Assembly: GCA_025454315.1 (NCBI GenBank)
Contig: JALOOP010000005.1
Span: 1-57,976 of the forward strand
Origin: Oculatellaceae cyanobacterium Prado106
Lineage (GTDB): Bacteria > Cyanobacteriota > Cyanobacteriia > Elainellales > Elainellaceae
DNA length: 57,976 bases
Direction of reading: 5' to 3'
The notes below the pieces were generated by a model. That model saw only the letters and a list, made by a program, of their open reading frames with translations. It made no database searches and had not been told where the DNA came from. How positions within the stretch are numbered: position 1 is the first letter of the stretch; every line of letters begins with the position of its first letter. Shown here piece by piece: positions 1 through 7,375 of the stretch. A program made the position numbers and the translations under genes.

Positions 1-67
1 GCACCAGGGGCACAATCCCTCGGCATCCGGCCCGGAATTCGGAACGGGGGGTTTTTTCGAGCGTCAT
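1..67 (-). CDS. AzlC-family permease, 5' end only (probable)
   Basis: An ATG at 67-65 on the minus strand opens a frame that runs off the left edge of the window; 22 residues are visible, beginning MTLEKTPRSEF and continuing with RAGCRGIVPLV. That pattern, a short polar head followed by SEFxAG and the start of a hydrophobic helix, is like the N-terminus of AzlC proteins, the large subunit of branched-chain amino-acid exporters. The assignment rests on 22 residues and remembered family pattern only. There is no purine-rich ribosome-binding site: upstream of the start (68-116 on the plus strand) lies a GGGGAAA-type simple repeat, which reads as C-rich in the mRNA. Confidence 0.45.
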   Translation of the reverse strand, partial: MTLEKTPRSEFRAGCRGIVPLV

Positions 68-372
68 AGGAGAATGGGGAAGGGGGAAGGGGAAAGGGGA
101 AAGGGGAAAGGGGGGCAATGAAGCAAAGATGAAGAATCTCGCTTGTCCGTCGTCGGCATTCCCTTCAAGAAGACAAGCCTACATCTGGTTCGCTTATCTG
201 TATTTATCTGTGTTCATCTGTGTTTTGATTTTTTGCCTTCCCCTCTTAGTCAGTCCTAAATTTAATAGTTATTGCTAAGGTTCGTCTTGTACATTTTTTC
301 AAGGAGGATACTGGGGTGCGATCGCCCCCCTTCTCCTCCAAAACATTTTCCTCATCCGAATCCTCACCCGAT
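68..372. other. Non-coding region with purine repeat
   Basis: No gene is seen. Positions 70-116 are a run of GGGGAAGG/GGGGAAA units. Positions 195-235 hold three imperfect copies of a TATCTGTGTT/CATCTGTGTT unit followed by a T-rich stretch. An AAGGAGG-like sequence at about 301-306 precedes a GTG at 316, but the better-supported start of the next gene is the ATG at 373. Confidence 0.6.
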
Positions 373-1167
373 ATGTTTCTTTTCTTTTCTAAACTGCTTC
401 CCCTGTTTGTTTATCCGCTGGGTTTCGCCAGTTTGATGATTTTGGTGGGCTTGATTACCCTCTGGAAATGGCCGAGAATTGCGGCGATCGCTCTCCTTCT
501 AGCCAGCCTAGCGATTCTGCTGCCCAGCAACAATGCGATCGCCAATCAACTCGCCCATTCCCTGGAAGCTCGATATGTGCCTACCACCGAACTCCCCAAA
601 GCCGATGCGATCGTCGTATTGGGCGGCGGCATTCGTCCCCAGGTGGCTCCTCGTCCTTGGATCGATGTGACCGAGGCGGGCGATCGCACCCTCTACGGCG
701 CACAGCTTTATCGGCAGGGCAAAGCGCCCCTGGTGATTCTCAGCGGCGGACGGATTGAGTGGAAAGGCGGTGGATCTGCGTCGGAATCGGAGGATATGGC
801 CAAACTGGTACAGGCATTGGGGGTGCCGACTGAGGCGATCGTCCAAGACCCCACCTCATTGAATACCCGAGAGAATGCGGTGAATGTCAAAAAAATTCTT
901 CAGCAGCGCGGCATTGGCAAAGTTCTCCTGGTCACCTCGGCCATGCACATGCCCCGCTCCATGGCCATCTTTCAGAAATTGGGCATTGATGCGATCGCCG
1001 CTCCCACCGACTTCCTCATTTCCAACCAAGAAATCCGCGAACCCCAACAAACCACCCAGGCGGCCATTCTCAATCTACTGCCGGATAGCGATAATCTCGA
1101 TCGCTTCACTCGTGCGCTGAAGGAGTATCTGGGGTTTGCAATCTACCGTTTGCGGGGCTGGGTTTAG
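373..1167 (+). CDS. YdcF/ElyC-family (DUF218) membrane protein
   Basis: 264 residues if the ATG at 373 is used; an in-frame GTG at 316 would add 19 low-complexity Ser/Pro residues before the first membrane segment and is less likely. Two hydrophobic helices occupy roughly residues 5-60 (LLPLFVYPLGFASLMILVG and IAAIALLLASLAILLPS). The DUF218 domain follows, with the typical KADAIVVLGGG, the glycine-rich LVILSGG, the TSLNTRENA segment and the VLLVTSAMHMPRS segment. Members such as ElyC and SanA act at the cell envelope, in peptidoglycan or lipid-carrier maintenance; the precise reaction is not known. It stands alone, with broken toxin-antitoxin remnants downstream on the opposite strand. Confidence 0.85.
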   Translation: MFLFFSKLLPLFVYPLGFASLMILVGLITLWKWPRIAAIALLLASLAILLPSNNAIANQLAHSLEARYVPTTELPKADAIVVLGGGIRPQVAPRPWIDVTEAGDRTLYGAQLYRQGKAPLVILSGGRIEWKGGGSASESEDMAKLVQALGVPTEAIVQDPTSLNTRENAVNVKKILQQRGIGKVLLVTSAMHMPRSMAIFQKLGIDAIAAPTDFLISNQEIREPQQTTQAAILNLLPDSDNLDRFTRALKEYLGFAIYRLRGWV

Positions 1168-1211
1168 TAGCGATTCGGTTCCCTGCCAGATTTTTCTGAT
1201 ACTTCTTGGAC

Positions 1212-1302
1212 TTATAGCTCCTGGACACCATGAACCACGGCAGGAATACTCCTGGATCGATACGATGTGGTCGATCGCTGTATTCGTCCAGTGAATTTTC
1301 AC
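1212..1302 (-). pseudogene. Truncated ParE/RelE-type toxin remnant
   Basis: Directly downstream of the small antitoxin-like ORF, overlapping it by four bases, an ATG at 1302 opens the frame MKIHWTNTAIDHIVSIQEY, which matches the N-terminus of ParE-type toxins (short beta strand, then the A-x-D-x-x-x-I helix). The homology stops after about 19 codons. The neighbouring frame then reads IPAVVHGVQEL and stops at 1212-1214, resembling the usual ParE C-terminus (xVxxVxHGxxxL-stop). The middle of the gene, some 60 codons in a normal ParE, is missing and the two ends are in different frames. The toxin is therefore an internal-deletion pseudogene. The family call is from pattern memory. Confidence 0.55.
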
Positions 1303-1496
1303 GGTTGTGATCCAAATCTTGCCCGCAGATCCTTCACATCTAAAGTTCGGCTCGACTCGCTATCCTTCAATACTGACTCAATTGCCTGACGAACATAGAT
1401 TCTGTACATCAGATCATCCCAGGTTGCATTCTCAGCAAGTTCCTCAACCATGCGTTGCGCTTCTTGTTTGACTGAAGGGTTTTTCATTCTGACCAA
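1299..1496 (-). CDS. Small antitoxin-like protein paired with ParE remnant
   Basis: 65 residues, highly charged, helical and without cysteine. Its position and its four-base stop/start overlap (1299-1302) with the ParE-like remnant mark it as the antitoxin of a type II module. The sequence is MVRMKNPSVK followed by QEAQRMVEELAENATWDDLMYRIYVRQAIESVLKDSE. The ENATWDDLMYRIYVRQAIE core resembles the small cyanobacterial antitoxins found with ParE toxins. An alternative start is the Met at residue 4. With the partner toxin broken, the antitoxin may be orphaned. A 64-bp repeat shared with the next antitoxin module lies 33-96 bp upstream of its start. Confidence 0.65.
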   Translation of the reverse strand: MVRMKNPSVKQEAQRMVEELAENATWDDLMYRIYVRQAIESVLKDSESSRTLDVKDLRARFGSQP

Positions 1497-1528
1497 CCTA
1501 CAGGAAAATTTCTATTAGTTTAACTTCC

Positions 1529-1592
1529 AACAAAAGTATCAGGCGTTTCAACAAAAGTGAACGGCGCAGGTTAAGCCATAATGCATCAACAC
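1529..1592. repeat. 64-bp direct repeat, copy 1
   Basis: This segment, beginning AACAAAAGTATCAGGCGTTT and ending ATGCATCAACAC, recurs at 2787-2849 in the same orientation with about seven mismatches and a one-base gap. A short TTTCTATTA motif also lies upstream of both copies, at 1510 and 2752. Each copy sits in the 5' region of a toxin-antitoxin module on the minus strand. It could be a duplicated promoter region, the edge of a moved segment, or part of a larger repeat family. Confidence 0.8.
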
Positions 1593-1632
1593 AAGGATAG
1601 TGATCTCGATTTGCCCCAATGCCAGGGCACTA

Positions 1633-2265
1633 CTACTCGCAATTTCTCAGCGCTCCAATGTCTGCCGCTACAATTTTGTCCAGATTGCGCGTAATCTTCT
1701 CAATGTCCCAACTCCACCAAGCAATTTCCAGCAAAGCTTGGATCACCTCATCCTCAAAGCGTTGCCGGATACATCGGGCTGGATTCCCACCCACGATCGT
1801 ATAGGGTAAAACATCACTCACCACGACTGACTTGGCGGCAATGATGGCTCCATCCCCCACCCGCACCCCCGGCATGATTACCGCTTCATACCCGATCCAC
1901 ACATCGTTACCGATGACGGTATCGCCTTTGTATGGCAATTCTTCATCGTCAGGAGTAACCTTCTCCCAGCCGTTGCCGAAGATGTAAAACGGATAGGTCG
2001 AAAACCCGTCTAGCTTGTGATTTGCACCGTTCATGATGAATTTTATGCCTCTGGCCAAAGCACAAAATTTTCCAATGATGAGGCGATCGCCCACGAACGG
2101 AAAATGATACAAAACATTGCGCTCAAAGTTTTCTGAGTCTTCTGGATCGTCGTAATAGGTATAGTCGCCAATGAGAATATTCGGATTCGACACTGTGTTC
2201 TGAATGAAGCAGATCTGTGGAAATCCCTTCATCGGATGTTTAGCTTTTGGATCGGCTCCGTACAA
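1633..2265 (-). CDS. Vat/CatB-family xenobiotic O-acetyltransferase
   Basis: 210 residues, close to the normal length of Vat streptogramin A acetyltransferases and relatives. Features seen are FIQNTVSNPNILIGDYTYYDD, the long loop segment YHFPFVGDRLIIGKFCALA, FIMNGANHKLDGFSTYPF (with the catalytic-type His of the GANH motif), and a left-handed beta-helix of hexapeptide repeats (GDTVIGNDVWIGYEAVIMPGV), ending in VGGNPARCIRQRF. The family moves acetyl from acetyl-CoA to hydroxyls of antibiotics or sugars; the substrate here is unknown. No ATG is available: the frame starts at a TTG (2265) and is closed by a stop 21 bases further upstream. The gene begins inside the 3' end of a truncated DUF5615 toxin, so its own promoter and start appear to have been lost or replaced. 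Confidence 0.85.
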   Translation of the reverse strand: MYGADPKAKHPMKGFPQICFIQNTVSNPNILIGDYTYYDDPEDSENFERNVLYHFPFVGDRLIIGKFCALARGIKFIMNGANHKLDGFSTYPFYIFGNGWEKVTPDDEELPYKGDTVIGNDVWIGYEAVIMPGVRVGDGAIIAAKSVVVSDVLPYTIVGGNPARCIRQRFEDEVIQALLEIAWWSWDIEKITRNLDKIVAADIGALRNCE

Positions 2266-2443
2266 AATCGATCGCCCCTCTTGTCATCAAAATAATTCCT
2301 TGGGCTTTCGCTGTCTCGAAAATCTCAGGATCTTCAGCATCCCTCAAACCCACATCTCGTAAAGCGAGTGCCGTTACGCCGAAAGTGCTGGTTGTCCAAA
2401 TTGCGATCGCAGGCGATAGATGGGCATTAACCCAAATCGTCAT
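2240..2443 (-). pseudogene. DUF5615 (PIN-like) toxin, C-terminally truncated
   Basis: The first 54 residues (MTIWVNAHLSPAIAIW, then TSTFGVTALALRDVGLRDAEDPEIFETAKAQGIILMT) match the N-terminal half of DUF5615 PIN-like toxins, which normally run to about 110-120 residues and carry further acidic residues after the ILMTxDxDF motif. Here the frame departs after ILMTR, continues GAIDFVRSRSKS and stops inside the Vat-type gene. The nuclease fold is therefore incomplete and the product is unlikely to be active. It overlaps the upstream DUF433 gene by four bases (2440-2443), the standard arrangement for this module. Confidence 0.75.
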
Positions 2444-2664
2444 GCTACTAACACTGGATGATTGAGCTTTCGAGAAGCATATAGAAGTGCTGCTTTCAAA
2501 TCATCCGCTTCCAGATCAGGCATTTCTTCCAAAATCTGCTCAGCATTTAATCCAGCCGCGAATAGCTCTAAGACATCTGATACTCGAATTCTCATCCCTC
2601 GAATGCAGGGACGGCCTCCACATTGTCTAGGGTTGGTTGTAATTCTTTTAAGTAGCTCTGACAT
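2440..2664 (-). CDS. DUF433 antitoxin
   Basis: 74 residues: MSELLKRITTNPRQCGGRPCIRGMRIRV, then SDVLELFAAGLNAEQILEEMPDLEADDLKAALLYASRKL. The R-I-x-x-x-P-x-x-C-x-G-x-P-x-I-x-G-x-R-I-x-V block, followed by a helix-turn-helix-like D-V-L-E-L-x-x-x-G and the P-x-L-x-x-x-D-x-x-A-A-L-x-Y segment, is diagnostic of DUF433. In type II modules it partners a DUF5615 PIN-like protein. Its partner immediately downstream is truncated, so this antitoxin may persist only as a repressor or leftover. Confidence 0.85.
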   Translation of the reverse strand: MSELLKRITTNPRQCGGRPCIRGMRIRVSDVLELFAAGLNAEQILEEMPDLEADDLKAALLYASRKLNHPVLVA

Positions 2665-2786
2665 TTAGAATAGCCCTTTAGTCACCTTCCTCCAGTATGG
2701 AAGAAATTTATTAAATCTGAAAATAGAGGAGAATGCACCACCCTCAACACCATTTCTATTAAAGCGTCCCTCTTCCCTTTATAAGT

Positions 2787-2849
2787 AACAAAGGTATCAA
2801 GCGTTTCAGCAAAAGTGAAAGGCGCAGGTTAAGCATGATGCATCAACAC
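2787..2849. repeat. 64-bp direct repeat, copy 2
   Basis: Second copy of the repeat at 1529-1592 (AACAAAGGTATCAAGCGTTT through ATGCATCAACAC), about 120 bp upstream of the DUF433 start and in the same orientation as copy 1. The two copies bracket the Vat gene and the DUF433/DUF5615 module. Confidence 0.8.
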
Positions 2850-2959
2850 TAGAATGAGGCTAGCGGGTCGCACTGCCCGATCGATCTCTCGCACAAGCCG
2901 ATCGCCCAAGTCAAAGCCTCCCACTCCTGTCACCGTCCGACCTGAAGACCCCCAAGCCC

Positions 2960-3187
2960 ATGTCAAACTTTCCGCATCACATCATTCCGACTCCTCAAGC
3001 CGAGTTTGAGGAGGTGTTTAGCGTTTACGAGACGACTCAGGCGTTTTATCACGAGGTTCAGGCACGGGAAGCCTTCGAGGAACATTGTCGTTGGTACCAC
3101 CAAGTCGCCGCCCAGAACCGCAGCGACTTGGCCAAAATGCAAAGCGAACTGAACATTATGCAGTGGTTTTCCCGAAAACGTCGCTAA
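2960..3187 (+). CDS. Small cyanobacterial protein of unknown function
   Basis: 75 residues starting MSNFPHHIIPTPQAEFEEVF and ending in a basic tail (FSRKRR). The middle is a charged, probably helical stretch with aromatic and histidine residues (TTQAFYHEVQAREAFEEHCRWYHQVAAQNRSDL). No signal peptide, membrane segment or known motif is seen. The composition looks like a real soluble protein rather than a chance frame, but no function can be given. No good ribosome-binding site precedes the ATG. It stands convergent with ftrV. Confidence 0.55.
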   Translation: MSNFPHHIIPTPQAEFEEVFSVYETTQAFYHEVQAREAFEEHCRWYHQVAAQNRSDLAKMQSELNIMQWFSRKRR

Positions 3188-3267
3188 ATCGGCAAACCGA
3201 TCGCTCAGCAGACCGATCGCTGCCCCTACACAAACTTTCCCCGCCGCAACGGCTAATTCTGCCAGTG

Positions 3268-3495
3268 CTATTGCGATACGATTTCTAGCTCATTCTCCCT
3301 GAGATGAGCCTTAAACTTGCCCTCAAACTTCACCACGAGCGGGAAGTTTGCACTGATGGGTTTGCCATGCCACTCCGACGCAATCGAGGTGACCTCACCC
3401 TCCAAACCTTGAATATCAAAGGCTTGATTGCGATGACTAGGATGGTGGTACACCACAACAGATTCTTTCACACGAACGCGATCGCCAACTTTCAT
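3268..3495 (-). CDS. ftrV: Ferredoxin-thioredoxin reductase, variable chain
   Basis: 75 residues from the ATG at 3495: MKVGDRVRVKESVVVYHHPS, then HRNQAFDIQGLEGEV and ANFPLVVKFEGKFKAHLRENELE. This is the SH3-like beta barrel of the FtrV subunit, which pairs with the catalytic FtrC subunit carrying the 4Fe-4S cluster; together they pass electrons from ferredoxin to thioredoxin in the light. The frame extends 13 codons further upstream (MAGQEFQNNYLTA), but the family's length and N-terminus fit the internal Met. No ftrC is near. Confidence 0.9.
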   Translation of the reverse strand: MKVGDRVRVKESVVVYHHPSHRNQAFDIQGLEGEVTSIASEWHGKPISANFPLVVKFEGKFKAHLRENELEIVSQ

Positions 3496-4182
3496 AGCCG
3501 TAAGATAATTGTTCTGAAACTCCTGCCCCGCCATCTATTCTCCCAAAGGAGACGAGGCAAAACACTTCAACTATCTTTGCACATGATGCTCCCCTTCCTA
3601 TCTTTGGAAAATCTATCGCAACAACAGGGAAGTGATAGGTTTTTCTTTTGGGGAGTGGGGAGTGGGGAGTGGGGAGTGGATGGGTGGATAGGTGGATGGG
3701 TGGATGGGTGAAACATTCATGGGGAAGATATCTAAGCAAATCGTCTTATCAAACTGCAACCTTCATGAATTAACGGGTCATCAGATCGAAACAAAAATTA
3801 GATCTCCTTTCCACTAACCTTTTTCTTTCACCACTCAACATTTAGCCTCCTTTGACAAAAACGGTGGGTAAAGAGAAGAACAGGAGAGATACAAAAGTAC
3901 GAGTTACGGTAGCAGGGCTGCGTCCCGCTACTGTAACTCACGTCTCTTACTGCACTTGAATGAAATCTGCTGTAAAGAAGAGAAAAGAGGAAGAAAAGAG
4001 GGACAAGGAGGATGAAAGGGGAAAAGGGGAAGGAGAATTAAGCAAAGGAAAGTTGTAAGCTGATTGGCATCTAGATTGATAGCTTTTCCCTTATCGTGGC
4101 ACGGTTTTAGAATCTGGTTTGTGCAAACTAAAAGTCGTTTAACTTAGTGCGATTCACCCATCCACCCATCCACTCATCCACC
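3496..4182. other. Non-coding region with simple repeats
   Basis: No gene is seen. From 3650 to 3678 there are GGGGAGT heptamers, followed to about 3712 by GGATGGGT-type octamers. At 3899-3943 there is a large imperfect hairpin (see separate entry). Positions 4010-4035 are GGGGAAA-type purine runs, and 4148-4182 are CATCCACC-type octamers, the opposite strand of the earlier ones. Confidence 0.6.
3899..3943. repeat. Long imperfect palindrome
   Basis: The arms GAGTTACGGTAGC (3901-3913) and GCTACTGTAACTC (3927-3939) pair with one G-U or mismatch, extended by AGGG/CCC inside and AC/GT outside. No T-run follows on either strand, so it is unlikely to be a plain terminator; a small interspersed palindromic element is the alternative. 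Confidence 0.55.
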
Positions 4183-6342
4183 TTAATCGTGGTTAATCAA
4201 AAACCTAGGCAGATTCTGGGGTTCGGTCGGTTGAGTCTCGGGGGCACTGGGTTGGCGGAGTACGGTTTGTCTGAATCCGGTAGGGTCGAGTTGTTGCCAG
4301 AGGGCAATGCCAACGCCTCCTAAGATGAACATCATCAGGGCGATGCCTGCGGTGAGGAGCCAGGGTCTGGAGACTCTGGACTGTTCGCGGGGTGCGGGTC
4401 GGGTGCTGGATGCGGTGGATGTGCGATCGCTCAACTGCTCCGCCCCAGGGTTCAGGTCGTCATAGAGTAAGGCTCTAGACGCTGCGGTGAAATCTGCGAG
4501 TTCTTCGCTCAGCAACTCTGGATTAGCGGTTTCAAGCAGTGGCAGGTCGGTTTCGGCATCGAACTCGTCGGTGTGGGTGACACGACAGCGCATCAGGACG
4601 ACCGAGGTGTTGTCATGGCCGTTTTGTTCGTTGGCGATCGCAATCCAGTTCTGGGTCGCTTGCTCCAGGGAAATATCGCCCCGGAGTGCCTGCCCGGTGG
4701 TTTGCTGCCAGAATTGCTCAATGCGATCGCCATCACTTAGACCATCAGAGCAGAGCAACAAAAGGCCATCTTCTTCCACCACGAACCGCTGTACCCGAGG
4801 ATGGAGCAGATCAGCATCGCGCGTTCCCATCGCTTGGGAGAGGCCGCCTGCATCCGGACGAAGAACGGCCTCCTGGTAAAGCTGTCGTCCCAGAGACACT
4901 TCCCGCGTTAGCACATCATCGTCCACCGTCAGTTGAACACAGTGGCTAGGGGTGAGCCAATAGGCGCGACTATCGCCGACATTGACCAGATACAACTCAT
5001 GGGCATTGTTCAAGCCCTTGGGTGTCATCACCTGCTGCGGTAGCTGCACAGCCATGACCAGCGTTGTCCCCATGCGCTGCCGGGACGATCGCCCCTGAGC
5101 ATCATTTCGGGCAGCAATCATATTGTTGGCGACCCGCACCATAGAGCTAAGCTGCTGCGTCACGACTGCGGGGGAAACGGGTTCGGACTTGGCCTGGTAA
5201 TCTTCCAGGAGAACCCGCAGTTGAAGCTGGAGAGAGTTCATCGCCAACTGACTGGCCACCTCACCGCCTTCATGACCACCAATCCCGTCACAAACGATCG
5301 CCACATGCGGCAACAGCGGATGCTTGACTCGTGCTGCGGCTGGGAAACAGGCATCCTCATTGTGACCCCGCTTCGGTCCAGTGGTGGTGGCACCGACAAT
5401 GTCTAGATGCAGAGGCTGTTGTGCCGCTTCCTCCAGCAGAATTTGGTTGAGGTGATGGGCGATCGTTGGGGGCACTGTACCCGTTGGCGTGCTTTGGATG
5501 GGAATGCCAAAGGATTGCAGATCGGCCTGGGTTTCTTCAACCGTTTGCAGGTCATAGCAGAAGTTTTGCAGCGTTTCGGCAATGCTGGGATGCGCCGTAC
5601 TTACCCAGGTAAGCCAGAAATTGGCCAAGTCTCGGAGTTCTGGAGAAGGCTCAAGGGAAACCGGATCGGGAATCAGTTCGCGCAGCCGGATGCGCCAGCC
5701 TTCAACACGCAGATTCTCCGCCACCAGCAAACTATTGGAAACGCCCTGCTGCTTCAACGGTGTCCAGAGTTGCAGCATTTGCCAGAGCCAGTAAACCTGC
5801 CGCACCGTTGTCGCACCTTTCCAAACCGATTGCAGACTGGGCAATAGAATCCCAGACTCGTTAATCGGCGCATTGTCTAACAGAAAAATCGGCGGACTGT
5901 TGGTTGTGGTGGGACAGAAGCCATGGAGGTTGGGCAGGTGCAGCCGATGGCGATAAAGGTGCAGATAGGGCAGCGCCTCATCGGGAATGTTGGGCACCTC
6001 GGGAGGAAACAGGGGCTGGGTGTCCAGCCAAATCTGCGGACTCATGACCACATAGCGATGGGCAATAAAAGTACCCGCCTCAAACTGAGCCGCCTTTGCG
6101 CCGATCGCCCACACATAGCGATACACCAGGGGTTGATGACAGCGATCGCACAACCGCTTGCCCAAATCATTGGCTGGATGCTGACATTCGGGGTTAGCGC
6201 ATTGCAGATGAAACGGCGATCGATGCACCAGGGCTTCCGAGGAAGCCGTTGCGGTCGAAACAGGTGCAGTCGGAACAGGTGCGGTCGAAACGGGAGCCGT
6301 CGATCGCGAAACTTGAGAAGGGCGTTGCTGCGTATGGGTCAT
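4183..6342 (-). CDS. PP2C-type Ser/Thr protein phosphatase with N-terminal zinc ribbon
   Basis: 719 residues. After a Ser/Thr/Ala/Pro-rich head (residues 10-40, repeating STAPV), four cysteines at about 48, 53, 65 and 68 form a C-x4-C...C-x2-C zinc ribbon. A region of unknown fold follows to about 310. The PP2C domain then spans about 313-588, with metal-binding Asp residues in HNEDACF (330), VCDGIGGHEGG (351), LYLVNVGDSRAYWL, LLLLCSDGLSD (532) and GHDNTSVV (576-581). One membrane helix lies at about 660-683 near the C-terminus. It removes phosphate from Ser/Thr residues, probably in a kinase signalling circuit; the zinc ribbon suggests it docks to a partner. The ATG at 6342 is followed by plausible coding sequence; no operon partner is seen. 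Confidence 0.9.
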   Translation of the reverse strand: MTHTQQRPSQVSRSTAPVSTAPVPTAPVSTATASSEALVHRSPFHLQCANPECQHPANDLGKRLCDRCHQPLVYRYVWAIGAKAAQFEAGTFIAHRYVVMSPQIWLDTQPLFPPEVPNIPDEALPYLHLYRHRLHLPNLHGFCPTTTNSPPIFLLDNAPINESGILLPSLQSVWKGATTVRQVYWLWQMLQLWTPLKQQGVSNSLLVAENLRVEGWRIRLRELIPDPVSLEPSPELRDLANFWLTWVSTAHPSIAETLQNFCYDLQTVEETQADLQSFGIPIQSTPTGTVPPTIAHHLNQILLEEAAQQPLHLDIVGATTTGPKRGHNEDACFPAAARVKHPLLPHVAIVCDGIGGHEGGEVASQLAMNSLQLQLRVLLEDYQAKSEPVSPAVVTQQLSSMVRVANNMIAARNDAQGRSSRQRMGTTLVMAVQLPQQVMTPKGLNNAHELYLVNVGDSRAYWLTPSHCVQLTVDDDVLTREVSLGRQLYQEAVLRPDAGGLSQAMGTRDADLLHPRVQRFVVEEDGLLLLCSDGLSDGDRIEQFWQQTTGQALRGDISLEQATQNWIAIANEQNGHDNTSVVLMRCRVTHTDEFDAETDLPLLETANPELLSEELADFTAASRALLYDDLNPGAEQLSDRTSTASSTRPAPREQSRVSRPWLLTAGIALMMFILGGVGIALWQQLDPTGFRQTVLRQPSAPETQPTEPQNLPRFLINHD

Positions 6343-6851
6343 GGCACCTGCGGCATGGAAAACGTTTACAGGGAACAGGATTGAACGAGGTGGGCGATCG
6401 CGGTGACCGGGAATACTCCCACCCTTTTATCAACCGGCATTTAATAAACTCCCCAAGTTAAAGCGCAAATTTCACTTCGCTCACAATTTGTCCTGAAACG
6501 TAATGATTATTCACGTTCTGCCCCACTCCCCAAAATTTTTGCTAGCGTACAGCCAGCAGGAATTCTAGCCATCTGTCTGGTGATAGAGATGGCTGAAGCG
6601 CGGTAGAAGTGGGCAAGCTCAGTCCGGCTTCTTTCAGGCGAAAGGGGAAAGGGACAAGGGGAAAGGGTGAACCTGGATCTTTCCTCGATGTCATCTCGGG
6701 AGCAAAACCCGGAATTAAACCCTCGGAATGAAGTTGAGGAGCAAGAACGCCCACTCAAAGAACATTGCTGCTCATCCATTCATTACCTTCCCCCTTCGCC
6801 TTTCCCCCTTCGCCTTTCCCCCTTCGCCTTTCCCCTTTCCCCCCTTCCCCC
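6343..6851. other. Non-coding region between divergent genes
   Basis: No gene is seen. A short inverted repeat AGCCATCT/AGATGGCT lies at 6567-6594. At 6636-6667 there is a GGCGAAAGGGG purine repeat, and at 6785-6850 its reverse complement, a 16-bp CCCTTCGCCTTTCCCC unit repeated about three times, running right up to the nfeD start codon. Confidence 0.55.
6785..6851 (+). repeat. Pyrimidine tandem repeat abutting nfeD start
   Basis: About three copies of a 16-bp unit (CCCTTCGCCTTTCCCC) followed by C-rich sequence ending at the base before the ATG at 6852. The leader therefore has no purine-rich ribosome-binding site. Its reverse complement occurs at 6636-6667, so an inverted pair brackets about 120 bp. 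Confidence 0.8.
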
Positions 6852-7292
6852 ATGTCCCCCACTCTCCTTTGGCTCATTGCAGGCTTTATCCTTTGCGTCC
6901 TAGAGTTTGTCCTTCCGACGGCCTTTGTTGAACTGACGATGGGCATTAGCGCCATCATTGTGGCGTTTCTGGCTATGGTGATTCCCAGTGTTGGAGTGCA
7001 GGTCGCGATCTGGATGGGGCTTTCGGTTGGCTTTAACTTGCTGATGCGCCGCTTTGTGCCGAAGCGAACCGATCGCAGTATTGAAGATTCTAAAGAGGCA
7101 CAAACTTTGACCGAGATTCTGCCGGGACAGACGGGGCGGGTGCTGTATGAGGGGAATTCTTGGCAGGCAAGATGTGGGGATGAGGAGATGGCGATCGCAC
7201 CCCACCAGCGCGTCTATGTCATCGAACGTCGAGGCACCACGCTAATCGTCATGCCCGAGTATTTGCTGCGATCGGGGAACGACCCAATTTAG
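6852..7292 (+). CDS. NfeD-family membrane protein (short form)
   Basis: 146 residues from the ATG at 6852. Two to three membrane helices fill residues 3-75 ([53 protein letters not shown]), followed by a small soluble beta-barrel (OB-like) domain with [17 protein letters not shown] and a hydrophobic end strand ([11 protein letters not shown]). Short NfeD proteins work with SPFH-domain proteins in membrane microdomains; this gene is 83 bp upstream of such a partner in the same direction, so the two probably form one unit. The frame extends upstream only into simple-repeat sequence coding for Pro/Ser/Phe, which is not taken as real. Confidence 0.88.
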   Translation: MSPTLLWLIAGFILCVLEFVLPTAFVELTMGISAIIVAFLAMVIPSVGVQVAIWMGLSVGFNLLMRRFVPKRTDRSIEDSKEAQTLTEILPGQTGRVLYEGNSWQARCGDEEMAIAPHQRVYVIERRGTTLIVMPEYLLRSGNDPI

Positions 7293-7375
7293 CCAATCCA
7301 CTTCTAGCAACCCAATTTAGAAATACAGCGTTATCTGATTGCTCACTCACTTCAAATCCAATCCCGGAGGTTTTC

